Assembly: GCA_009869945.1 (NCBI GenBank)
Contig: WIXG01000383.1
Span: 1 to 64,000, forward strand
Direction of reading: 5' to 3'
Source: Mesaphorura yosii
Taxonomy: Eukaryota; Arthropoda; Collembola; Poduromorpha; Tullbergiidae
DNA length: 64,000 nt
A model generated the notes under the pieces. The model made no database searches, was not told where the DNA came from, and was given only the letters and a program-made list of their open reading frames with translations. Position 1 is the first letter of the stretch; each line of letters opens with the position of its first letter. Position numbers and translations under genes: made by a program. Shown here in pieces: positions 1-11,800 of this stretch.

Positions 1-3000
1 CAAATTTCGCAACGTGTTAAACACACCAGACTCGATGAATCGAAGGGAGTTCTGCTGCATGTAAATCACTTGAATGTTCGGTGACCCGATAAAAGCATTC
101 ATGGTCAACTCAAGAATGTTATTGCCACTAAGCAGTAGTTCGCGTAATTCTCTTAAATTAGCGAATAGTCCGTCACTCACACTGTGCAGGTGATTGTTGC
201 TCAAGTCAATGCTTTTCACATTCGGTGTACGTTGAAATGTTCGGCTTGCGAGGCGGATGATTTTGTTGTGGCTTAAATCAATGGATTCGAGGAGCAGGAG
301 GGAGCTGAGAGCGTCCTCATCAACGAATTCAATCGAGTTGAGGTGAATCGAGAGCGTTCTCAGGTTGCTCATTGCGACGAACGTGTCCTTTTCCAATTTT
401 CGGAAATAATTGGAATTTAAATTCAAGTACTTCAACAATGGCCACTCCATCTCTGCCACTATCGCTGTGACTGCTGCGGATCCCGCAGACGAAGACGAAG
501 AAGAAAGGAGTGGAGTTGAGTTTCCACTTTTGTTCCCAGATACCGCCGTCTTGCTCCTGCTGCCTGCAGACTGTGACGAAGACAATGCTGAGGACGAGGT
601 TGGGATGGAGAGATCACTCATCTCGTTCCATGCCAAGTTGAGTGAGTTCAGCTGTCGAAGGTTTCTGAGTGCAGCGAACGGAAACGTCTTTAATTTATTC
701 TCCGACATGTCAAGCTCGGTGAGCGAGTCGTCCAGTCCCCAGAATGAATTCTCCGTCACATTTTCAATTTGATTCCGCTTCAGGTTCACCTGTTTGGAAT
801 TGTTTACTGTTTACGGATCCTGTGACTCGAGTTCTTTGTTTATGGGCAGGTCGGAGTCAGGTCAGAGTTAAATGGATTGTGAAAGTGCAGGTTACACTTA
901 CAAGTTACAGACTAAAAAGTGATACCTTTTGAAGAAGTAGGCTGTTGAAACTCCATGGTCCAAGTTCCTCGATGTTATTTCCCTCAAAGTCTAAAACTTT
1001 CAGCCTCTACAGTTGAACAAAACAAAGTTTTTAGTCCAACAACTTTCGGTCACACTAGGTATAGAAATATGATTTGTATCGCATAAGGCACCGATAAGGC
1101 AGAAGGCCGAGGTGGGTTGGCAAGGACCAATGCTTTTATTCGTTTGACAGAATGTTTAACAATGTAGTATTTGAAAAGTAAGATATGAGTACGTTAAGAA
1201 CTTAACAGAATTATTACACTAAACAGGGTAAGGAAAGTTCAATTCACTCAAACTTCTTGGCTCCTAAAACTTTAAAGACAGAATTGACCACAGCTACCTT
1301 AGGTAAAATTACATTAGGCGAACACGTGAAACTGAATCGCTTGCCACTATAACGGTAAACAACTAATCTGACACCATAAACGAAATCGGGGTCCCATTTG
1401 GGCATGTTAACGACTAAATTGATCAACGTGAACGGCTCCAATTCTCCTTTCAAATCCAAGCGAATTCCAGTCTAACTTTCGCTATCCAGTCCTATCGTTC
1501 AGTCCAGTTTTATGAAATGTTCAACCTAAGCAAACTCACCTTCACAGTTGAAAGTGTCATTTGTGGTATGAATTTGAGTCGGGCGGAAATGATAGCCAGA
1601 CTCTCCAAACTTTTTGACAAACCTCTCAGGCTGGTTTCACCCAAGTCTTCCAGAGATGAGTGAGAGAGCTATAAATAGCCAGGCAAAAATAGAACTTTAG
1701 TACACACACTCGTACAGTTTTGCTTATTTCACCCATTTTGTCAACATTCCAGTCAAAGTCAAGTCGAGTCAGAAGCAACTAATCAAAATCAAATTCGCGG
1801 TCTTGCCTTAATTTAATAATACCCAGCATAGTCTAAATTACTTTACATCACAGTATTTCCTAACTCCGAGCGCGTTGTCGTATTCCTTACAATTTACTGA
1901 TAATTTTAAGGCCGCGGCATTGAAATTCAGACTCGAACTCCGTCGAAGTGGTCATAATCCAGGTAATAAAATGCGTAATGAGTCATTAAGCATCTTTTCC
2001 GCGCTCTGCTCCCAGCCGACAACCGAAGGTGGGACAAACTGCTAATCATGTACGTGGGGTTTGTTTGCGGTAATTAAGCACCATGTCAAGCGGCATCTGT
2101 TCTGCTTGTACACTCATTAATTGCATCTGTTTCACGACTTCCCGACACGCGCACGCACGCGAGTCAACTAAGGTGTAGTGCTACGAGTAAAGCTGGTAAA
2201 CTTCTGCGTTCATGAGAATAATGGGTAGCTAAGCCGCTCCGACTCCGGAGCCTCACACAAGCTCAGGCCCAAGGTGATGTTATTGTCATAGTCGAAGTCG
2301 TTCTCGGTGTCTGGGTCTTTCTGGTCTGGAGAAAAGCTTTTAATTAAAGAAAGACAAAGAAAGTGTGAGAAGTGAGATCCCGAAACGTGTCTGCTTAAAA
2401 GGGTAATTAGTCAATTCTGTGATACGACCGCGACTACGTGCTGTTTGTGAATTACTGGTGTCCTGAAAGACTTATGGTCTTCAGTGGCCACACTTTGTCT
2501 TTTACGGCCTTAATTACACTTTCGTCTCAGCCTCTCCTTTTATGTAATTCGGCCAGCCTTCGGCCGACCTGCTCTGCCGTGTCTAAAAGCTATCTTCTCG
2601 TCGTCCTACCTGAGTTTCATTTCTACGGCCTAGCCATCAAGCAGCAGCTCGCGGTGAGCTTACAAACGGAGAGAAGGAAGAAGGTTTTGGGGTTTTGTGT
2701 GAATACTTTCATATAACTTTCCATTTTCTTTTCTGTTTCTTCTGATCCAATAAATCCTTCGTTTCCTTTCCTTTTCTGCAAATTGGTGTTGGGCGAGAGA
2801 CTCTCAATATTCATTTCCCATTGTGTCTGCCGTGCCGTAGTTTGTAATAATATGGCGTGGCTGGTTTAAACTAAAATTCATTGCCTATGGAAGATTGGAC
2901 GAGGAAAGCCGCATCATTAATAAAAAGCTAAATAAGACTCGAGTTGCCAGTTTACTTTACACGAGGGGAAATCCTTCTCTTTTATGGATGGACTCTTGTC

Positions 3001-3878
3001 CATCAGCTGTCGGCCGCCAGACTACTGCCGTTCATTCTCCTAAAGCCGTCATTAGCACTGCCTGCAGCAGAGACGGTGGCAGTGGAAGAGTGGCTAAATT
3101 GCATGACCCTCATTTATTTTCACCGTCCACAGTCTAACGCCCCACACTTGCTGGTTGCTGGTCTGCCCTCTACATTCTCAAGCACAGGCACTCATCATTT
3201 GTCCCATTCCTACTGGCCAACTTCGGCCAACGGCTTTTGTAAAGTTTTGTGGCTAAACATTCATTCATTTAGCGCGTACGCCGTACGCAATATGTCATCA
3301 TTAACTAACAATTTGTAAACTAGGACAAACAATGACAATATATTTCCAGTTGAGCTCCAGTCTCGACTCGACCGCGAGAGTCATTAAGCTGTTACTATGC
3401 AGTGTTTACTGCGCTGTTGGAATAATCGTACCTGAAAGTGAAAAACTGGCGACGTGACATTATCAGTGAGTCCATTCGCCAGGATGGTCGCTCGTGCGTC
3501 CAAGTCGTACACACTGAAACTTTTGACGGGTCCGTTGAGAACCTGCAGCGACTTCTGCAATTTATAATGAATTCAGACATTTAGACTTCAAGAGTTCATA
3601 GTTCTACAATCACTTTGAATAAGGCTGCAAGCACGTACTTCGAGAGTTGGAATGTCATTTCCAGAGCACTGGACATGCAGTTGATCATCGATCACCAGGC
3701 AGCTGCAGTACGGCAGTTCCTTGTAGGACGGGCAACTCGTTTCACTTATCGTCGGCTGCCAGGTCAGCGTCATCGAGAAGAGCACCACCAGCTCGCAGAA
3801 GGGAGCCCATCTCTCTCGAAGCGAGCGCTGGCGTTGGTGAGACTTCATTTTCTGTCGTGGTCCGGATTTATGATTCAT
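1..3878 (-). CDS. LRR cell-surface/secreted protein (chaoptin/artichoke-like), 5' part only
   Basis: Four coding exons join in phase 0: 3639-3878, 3432-3554, 926-1006 and 1-789, the last running off the window (411 residues visible). The start at 3878 is followed by a basic stretch and a hydrophobic segment (WAPFCELVVLFSMTLTW) that looks like a signal anchor or signal peptide. Next comes a Cys-rich LRR N-cap (CPSYKELPYCSC...VQCSG) and then tandem LRRs of the LxxLxLxxNxI type, for example LKVLDFEGNNIEEL, LTELDMSENKLKTF and LESIDLSHNKI. All splice sites are canonical (GAA|GTACGT, CAG|GTACGA, AAG|GTATCA; acceptors TTGCAG, TGTAG, AACAG). This architecture is typical of extracellular adhesion or matrix LRR proteins such as chaoptin and artichoke; the exact orthologue cannot be fixed without the C-terminus. 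A Ser-rich insert interrupts the repeat series at about 455-603. The 2.4-kb intron between 1006 and 3432 hosts a small gene. Confidence 0.85.
1135..1140 (-). terminator. Poly(A) signal AATAAA of the nested gene
   Basis: A canonical AATAAA on the minus strand about 105 nt after the stop codon of the nested small gene. It lies inside the large LRR-gene intron, where no poly(A) signal is needed for the host transcript. Confidence 0.55.
1244..1560 (-). CDS. Small two-exon gene nested in the LRR-gene intron, unknown function
   Basis: Exon 1 (1540-1560) encodes MTLSTVK and exon 2 (1244-1471) the remaining 75 residues, joined in phase 0 across a 68-bp intron (AAG|GTGAGT to GTTAG|ACT), giving an 82-residue protein. 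It is followed by AATAAA at 1135-1140, and a TATA-like element lies about 110 bp upstream of the start, so the unit has its own start and end. The protein is mixed hydrophobic/basic with paired valines and a single Cys; I do not recognise a domain, and there is no clear signal peptide. It lies on the same strand as its host gene, so an alternative is an alternatively spliced exon of the LRR gene, but the promoter-like and poly(A) elements argue for a separate gene. Confidence 0.55.
1667..1681. promoter_or_regulatory. Near-palindromic TATA element (GGCTATTTATAGC / GCTATAAATAGCC)
   Basis: The plus strand reads GCTATAAATAGCC, a strong TATA box; the minus strand reads GGCTATTTATAGC. On the minus strand it sits about 110 bp upstream of the start codon of the nested gene, leaving room for a transcription start near 1640. 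On the plus strand it could drive a transcript starting near 1700, but I see no plus-strand gene there. Confidence 0.4.
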
Positions 3879-6800
3879 GCTGATTTGATTTCTGCTCCTT
3901 CGTTACGATGTCACCATTTTGGAACCCTTCTCAACCCATTTCTAAGATATCTGAAACAAATCCAGTGAACGAAGAGTTTGTTAATGGATGGATGCCATTT
4001 ATCGACAATGGCGAACAGAAAAGCAGCCTTTCAAAGTCGACTGAGATAAGGAAATGGTAAATGTCCCATTATGGGTCATAAATTATTACGCGGCTCGTAA
4101 TTACTAATTGCGCAGTAATCTTACGCTTGTAAACTGTCGTAGCTGTCACACTTTCGATTTCAATGGTGGCGAATGCCAGATTTCATCGGTCAAAAGAGCA
4201 TCAAAGGGCTTTGGGTCAAATCTTAAGTGTCTCTTTATTCTCACGCTCAGCACAGAGCTCAGAATTTACTTCTTCAAATTCTACATAAATCGAGGTCACG
4301 GATGAAATGGCTGAACTGGATAATAACAATTAAGCCAAAACCAGACGAACCTCTGCTTACCGAGAAATGTCATTTATCAATATTTTATTGGACGATATTC
4401 ATTTAAATTGTGCAATTACCCACCGCTCAAGCTTTTGCTTCAATAAAGATCACCAATCTAAACGAGCACTTTATTTTACTGTCCAGTGGAGATATTTGGA
4501 CGGATAAACTCGCGACGCAGGACAAGAAAATTGGTATTTAACGTTTGTTTTAATGTGAGTCGGAGTAATTTGGGAACTGGACACTGGACTTTGTTCTAAG
4601 AACACAGATACACAAAATACTGCTGATTCAACCACAAAGTTTAGCCATTCTTGCTAGGCGAATCCGAAATCTTCAAGCCAGCGAATGCATCATTTAACAA
4701 ATGACTGCAATCGGTTTCTATTTGAGAGATCAGTGCAGATTAAAATGAAATTAGAATTTAGTGCCATTTTAGTGTCTTCTGCTGTGAATGCCTTGTTCGG
4801 TAATTCGATTCTGAAGCTTTTTCAGCCTTGAAGGCAAAAAGCTGCAGCAACGACTTCGGACGCTTTTTATTCATACAACCCTGCTTGGAGATCGATCAGT
4901 GGAAGTGCACATCAGGCGTCAATGCACGCGTTATGTAAATGCTTATTGACTCCTCCATTTCAGGCGGTCATAACACGTTCTCTTCAATTTGCGAAAGCCA
5001 ATTACCATTAACTAGAGCCAAATCGCCAATTTCAGTCGTTGCCGTTTGTAACACCCACGCGACGTTTATGCGTAATTAGGCCACTGATACCAGAAGTGCA
5101 ATCACCCATCACGCCAAAATTGCGAAAACTGCGAATTGCGATTGTCAGAGACGGCGATAATAAGCACAAAGTGTTATTTCTTCGCCAGCACGCCAGCAAA
5201 CAGCGACGGACATTTTGTAATCTAAGATCTAAAGCTCCAAAGACCGAGGACAGCAGCGCGACTGCGCTTTGGTTTAAGTAAAAGATGCAAAAGACACTGA
5301 CAAAAGCACTGGCACGGAATTCGATCCAAATGTAAAAATGTTTTCATAACCAGTGAGCAAAGACGTCAAGTCAAAGACAAGGCCCGCGATGCGAATACGA
5401 TATGATCATGATGTTTTACAAATGATGAAAGCATCCGCTCCAAACATACATCAGCATATGAGTGATTTAGTCTGGCAATTTTTTAAAACCGAGAAAAGAC
5501 CGACACGACGCGACGCGGACGGAGAAGTGAAAGATGATGAAGTTTGTAGACAAAAAATTCGGCTGATGCCAGCAATATTTTACCGTCCAACATTACGAGT
5601 TACGAGCCGGGCTGGAGCTGCAAGAATCATAAGGAAGCAGAATTGCGCCACCCCATCGCATCTTCGCATCGTGGAATATGCACGCACGGAAATGGTTTAC
5701 AGCACAGCAAACGCAAAATGCAAAAATCTTATTGCATTCACAGTTCAAAGGATTCTCAGCTTCCTTGCTCATTTCCTCGCGAAAATTGTGAATTGTGTTA
5801 AGACAATTGCTTTAAAATGTTAATGTTAAGCGCGCAGTGGAGGGCGACAGAAAACAATACACAGCGCTGGGCGGCAGGCCCGGGTTTTATGACAAATTCA
5901 GACCGAGTCGATCAGGATGAGTCTCAATTGGTTTTTGGGCATTTGTCCAAAAGCTATTGTCACATTTGTGCTAAACTGGCACTGCTAAACAGACGCCGCA
6001 GGTTCGAGCATCATCACAAAAAGATGGCATTTGTGGCCGTGCCGTCAAAAGCATGGTGGATGGTTTTGTGTTCGTTCGTAGTGCATCACGAGAAATTCAT
6101 CACGGAAGGTCCTCCGAATGTCCAGCGGCACAGCACGGCGAATCTGGCCCAGCGCCTCATCTTCACATCGCAGTGACTGGAACTGGCACTGGTCAGGCAA
6201 GGCACACAAAATCTCTCGTCTTATAATGGAATTGCCTCAATCTACAAATTGACAAATTGACTACCATAAAATATAATAATACACGTTAAATTATGATTAA
6301 TGAATTTCAAGAGAGAAGAGAGAAAATCCTTTTGTACTCTCTCAGGAAGAGGTTTTTGCTCTTCTTCACTGCTCTCAGCTCAGACGAATTTCGGGCTTCG
6401 GTGCTTAATGCGTGATGCATCCGTGCTCATACTTTTCTGTTTCCCGTTTGGTCGTGGTAGTCTTAATTCTTTTCTCACTGGCCCATGGGCATTGGCCTTG
6501 CCTTCATCTTCACAGATTCACTGCTCGCGTCGTAAAGAGATAATTTTGAATAGATTAAAATAGATTTTGAACAGACCGCTCATTACTGCTGCGCTTTCAT
6601 TAGGCGTCATTCCCTGACATGAATTACGACAGGTGAGCTGTGATCAGTCAGTCTGGTGCTACCAATCATACAATCATCTTGTTAGATCGGCAATGCAATG
6701 CACTGCACCGTCAAATTAACTCTGACTATTCAATCGACGAATCGGCAAAGGCAATCAGACTCGATTCAATTACCTTTGCTTTGATTGCTGCTTCCATTTG

Positions 6801-7571
6801 TATTCGAATTGGCTTGGCAAGGCAGGCAGAAACGGTGGTCCTGCCCATTAAACGTGAAATAGCGGATTTCCAATCGAAGATCGAACAGAGGAAAGTCGAA
6901 TGCTTTCATTGCATTACACGAGCCATTTGCTTCGCTCCGCCGTCCGCACAACGCAGGAAGTTGAGGTCATAAATGTTATGATACGGTCCCGTGCTCATTT
7001 GAGTCGGCTCCAACTTATGGTGGTCAAGTTCGTGGAAAAGTTTTACTCCGGTCGGCCCAGGTTGCTAGTCGCTACTCTCCATTGCAATCGTCTAATTTCA
7101 TTGAATCTTTTACGGTTTAATGATAATGGTGAAAGTTAACTTCGCCCGCCTTCATAACTCTTACTCGGCAATATTGGCTTTCTCGACTTAAGTAGCAGGC
7201 AAAGGAATAAGAATATAACTAATCTCCGGGCCTGGACTTTATTGTACTCATACTCATTGACCCATACGGACGTACAAGATCGTTTGATCTTTTTCTGGAT
7301 CCGATTTAGGAAAGTTTACCTGTGCTTGGCCTTGGCCATCAATAGTTTCAACGTTTCAAATTGCTCTTCAACCTGGAAATGGCTGGAACGAATCTATGTT
7401 TCATCGAGTATAGACAGCACAATCAAAAGTCTTTGATGGACTTCTCCTCGTGCATTTCGAGTTATCATTAAACCTGTCAGCTGTGCCTTTGCCGTGACCG
7501 CCGTGAGTACGTTTTGGAGTTCCAGAGTTTAGAATTTATAAACAACCGCAAACAGAATTTAATTGTTGCAG

Positions 7572-7738
7572 TTTAGAAACGGTCGTGTGGTGGATGGTAT
7601 TATTATCGCATTATTTATGTGTCTCTTTCGCGCATCTCGGTTCCTGCTGTGACGATCAAAAGGATTCTTTTACACGGATCCTCCGGTTGGAAGGCCACAT
7701 TAGTTAGTAGCAGCATCAGCGGTTAGAAGTATCAGCAG
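7572..7738 (+). other. Possible non-coding exon (weak)
   Basis: A 167-nt block is flanked by a good acceptor (pyrimidine-poor but clean TTGTTGCAG) and a strong donor (CAG|GTAAGA). All three frames contain stops, so if it is an exon it is untranslated (5' UTR or long non-coding RNA). Chance pairing of splice-like words is quite possible in 19 kb of gene-free sequence. Confidence 0.15.
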
Positions 7739-8820
7739 GTAAGAGTGACAGATTACTTTATCTAACGTTAATACTCAAAATTGTAAACATAAAACCGGTT
7801 TCTTACGCCTTGTCTTGACGTCCTTGTTTACAGGAGGGCAGGCTTGTTGTGAAGCGAGTCGTGATGCTATTTAATCAAATGTTGGTCTAGCGTCTAGCCT
7901 TTTACAATTTACCACCGCCCTGAAATGTGTGGCGGGCACTAATGACTCACTGCATCCCGTTTTTCACACAGGCAGACGTATCAAGATTAAACAAGATACA
8001 TGTCTAAGCTGGTTTAAGACCAAAGTGAGAGCTCACATTAGTCAATTCTTGGTTGCACTCGTACTCAGCTGGTGGTGGAGGAACTACGGCATGCACGGCG
8101 TGGACAGACGAAGGATTGGATCGCGTGCAAATAAACACGGTACACCGAAAAAAACAAATCTATCATGAAATGGAAATGTTAACTTCAAATATGTGTGTTT
8201 TGTGTGTTCCAATCAGGAAACTTTACTGGAAACGGAGGGCAAGAGTGGAATTTTTGTATCGCATGTCAAATTGCCGAGATTGGCACAAGCAGTTAACAAG
8301 AATTCGGGTTCAGATCGCTGCTTCGTGACGTTCGACCTTCTGCCTTGACGTATTTCGCTTAATAATTTTTCAATTAGACTGACATTTCCAAAGCAAATAG
8401 TAAACATGGATTCCTGCGTTCACTCACTTGGCCACCGCCACTGCATGGAACAATTTCTGCGTGCTCCTTCGTTCTACTGCGCTTTGTTTTCAGTGGGCAA
8501 CCATGCCGTGCCAGGCAGTGAAGGCAGGGCAGAGCAATGCGTTCCAGCTTTTCACTCCAGCATGGCATAATAAATGTTGTGTTCGTTTTAGGTTGACACA
8601 TTTTCTAACTGACAGCAAACATTTCATACGCTATAATAACAGCAACAGCAACACCGATACGGCGAGCGATCCTGCACAAAGTTAACCAAATATCCAAAGA
8701 GTAAATAAATGTCGCCATACATAACTCTTGGACCTCAGCGACTAGACAGTGAAAATAGTTTCCAAAGACATGTGAAATATTTTCCCATGGAATTCCTTTC
8801 ATTTCACTACTCATTTCTCT

Positions 8821-8840
8821 GTGCCCGTGCCCGTGCCCGT
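8821..8840. repeat. (GTGCCC)3 microrepeat
   Basis: Three perfect tandem copies of the hexamer GTGCCC plus a partial fourth, in gene-free DNA. It belongs to a family of GTGCC/GGCA-type short arrays scattered through the window. Confidence 0.9.
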
Positions 8841-11800
8841 TCACTGCTCACTTTGGAACTGAATCGGCTGCCTGATGGTCTTTGCCTTGCCTTTGTTGTT
8901 GCTCGAATCAGAGACCAGACCGGCTCTTTTCAGACTAGGTTCCCTCGCGGAGAGGAACATTAATTTAAGTCTTCTCCACAGTATCTGCTTCTACTCCGTT
9001 TCATCTGTCCAATTAAAATGAGAATCCATTTCATTGGGTTGCCTGTGCCTACTGCCTTCGCCTCGCCGCTGCATTGACGGAGATGATGAAACCTCTAATT
9101 AGTATACAAAGCATGTTCTTTGTTGCTCCTTGTGTACGTGGTAAATTCCAGCACCGTATCATAACTGCTGAGGTTCCCAGTGAAAGAAAATGATCTTGCT
9201 CTCACTCAATTCAATTCACAACGCGCACCGCACAACACTGCTTTTTCTTTTAGTGGCCAACTCTGCGGTAATTAGTTTGAGTGTAAACTGCTTACAGACG
9301 GAGATTGTGTACATTCTCGGAATAAAATGATTTTCCCGTGCTCTCTTCCAATCGTGTACGTGTTACATGATCTGAGCTCCAAATTCGCTGGCCAAACACC
9401 GCGCCAAAGAGAGGCCAAATAAATATTACTTAAAACAGTTCGGCTCGGTTAACTATTCACGAGTACATATGAACAGGGCAGACAGCCACTTCGATTTCCC
9501 AGACACGTACAGCAGTACAAATGAACCCGACGCCAAGGAGGAAGCAACCAGCCAGCGCGAGTCCGAAGTGTGCTCGCCAAATCGCAAATGGCAAGCTCGT
9601 CCTAATCTAAATTCATGTGTTTTATTTACTGTTCCGTTCAGGTTACGCGTTACGCTAAGATTTTACTGATTTGAATTCATGCTCCACTTTCGCATTCGCG
9701 ATTCGCATTTCTCTGGAGAATTCTGAACTCTCAAAAGAAACTTGACTCTTGTTTGAGCAATGTAATTGCAAAACATCGATATTCGACTATGTTTGTTAAT
9801 TTTGAGGCTCTTAATTAAAATCCGCCAAGTGGGACCGCAGAACTCGGGCTCAGGTTACGAACCAATCTACAATCCGATTATTTGTCGTCGCATGGCGAAA
9901 TTCGACAATGCAAACTCGAACCGAACCTCGCCAGTCAAAGAGTAACTCTAAATTGAGGGACTGAAATAATCACATTTGGCATCTCAACTCAGTTTTGCTT
10001 TCATCATTTATGTGTTCGGCTAATTTACAGTTTAGCATTATTTGGGTTACACGCTCCATTTCAATTTGTTGGCTTTTGTCTTTTAATTAGAATTTCGCAT
10101 TATGTTTTGAACATTCACAAAATAAACAAAACATGTTTGCCAAAATGCTCTGCTCGAGCTCAAAATATTCAAAGTCTGCTTGCGTGAGGAAGTCTAAACA
10201 AAGCTTGAGGATCGTGGCACAAAGATTCAGATTTGATAATTTAATTTAATCTGTTGCAAGTGGCTTTTTAAGAAGTGCGGTGCGGTGGTGCAATACGATT
10301 TTCAGGTTTGGTCTCGGACATCAGGTGCTCAATTATGCAATCTAATACCATAAGCCTGAGCCTTACGCCGGGCTTGATTCTTTATTGTGTGGTTGGACTT
10401 CGGCCCGGCTCCAAGTACCTCACAAAAGTAATGGGACATAATTTTATTAATGTCATATGAACGAGGAAGCCGCAACCGAAAAACACAATACAAAAATGCA
10501 CAGCTGTTAATGTTAATGCATTTCGATATTTCGAACGAACCTGTCTCGTGTTTACCATTTCTTGCGATGTCCCATTCTCAATTACAGCTCTCATGCTTTC
10601 AGTTGCAATGCAACGACGCTTCTCTTTTCCAATTGGCTTAACTAATCCCTTTTAAAACGGTTTTCTTCCTCGTCTCGTGTTTTATGTAAGACTTTTCTTG
10701 GTTTCTCTTTACTTGTGTACTCGCATTCTGACACTTCCATAAAATTAGCCTTCCAAAAATGCATAAACTAAAAACGCTGAAGTAAGCATGATTAAAATGC
10801 GTGCAAGCTTACTATTCCAACACGCACAGTGCATCGTTTTATGTGCTAAATCACATCAAACGCGTTTGCTTGGCTTCACGATTCGTGTGGTGAGGTGATA
10901 TCTGAAAAGCTGAGCGCAACTCGTAAAAATCTCAAAGAGTATTTGGTTATTAGCATAAATGCTCGCATTATTGGAAATTCATAAGCAAAAAGCCTGCAGG
11001 AGCCGAACTGAACACACAAACATCCAAACAGTGCAGGACCTCTTGTGTGTTGTCGCGTGTCGCGTGTTTCGGAGTAATGATGAGTCATGAGACATAAAGA
11101 CGATGATAAAAACAAAAATAAAATAAAAGTCTCGCGTGTCTCAGTAGAAGCCGAGCGTTTGGCATTTAAGAACAGAGATCTTGATTCCTGAACCCACGCG
11201 TACGCACACTGGCGCACTGTAAATGACTGCAGCTGCTGTATTGAATTGCCATAAAACTGAACCATTATAATGGCTTCATTGAGCATCTTCTCGTGAACAC
11301 GCGTAAGCGAACTACTAAAGTGGTTGCACAGAGCCATAAATTGCACATGGTCCGATGCACTAAAGACGATGGCTCATAACGAAAGTGTATCCGTGTACTG
11401 TACCGAACGGAATTGTGGTTGGCTAATGCAAATCCGATTTACCATTCACATTCGCTCTTCCCTACGCTTTTGATCTTCCGTTTGCTTTACAGTTGCAGTG
11501 GACGAGGTCCATTGTACGATGAGTTTCAAGCTACACTTGCATTCAATTCAAATCGCTCGTGCCGCCACCGAATAGAAAGAAGGTATCGATATTTTGACTT
11601 ATTCACATCTCATTGAGGAAACTCTAAAGCCAAGCTCGCCGGTCGCCGACTCTAAATATTTACTTACTCTCTCCACTTTCCGTTTGTAACCTTTACCTTG
11701 CCGGTGCCATTGTAGCGAGGAATTTCCATACAAAGGGAATCTTTCATGACTCATCAAGTCGACAGAATCTTCAAACGCTTCAAATGCGGCACGATTTTAT

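Noticed and set aside
5353-5823. 156-codon open frame (+), followed by a 119-codon frame (5817-6176)
   Set aside because: The translation has no domain, signal peptide or consistent splice or poly(A) context. Frames of this length are expected a few times by chance in 64 kb with this base composition.
6000-6012. GGTTCGAGCATC, resembling a tRNA B box
   Set aside because: The 3' part does not match the B-box consensus, and no A box or foldable acceptor stem lies upstream.
10876-11346. 156-codon open frame (-)
   Set aside because: Random-looking composition with no motif and no promoter or poly(A) signals nearby.
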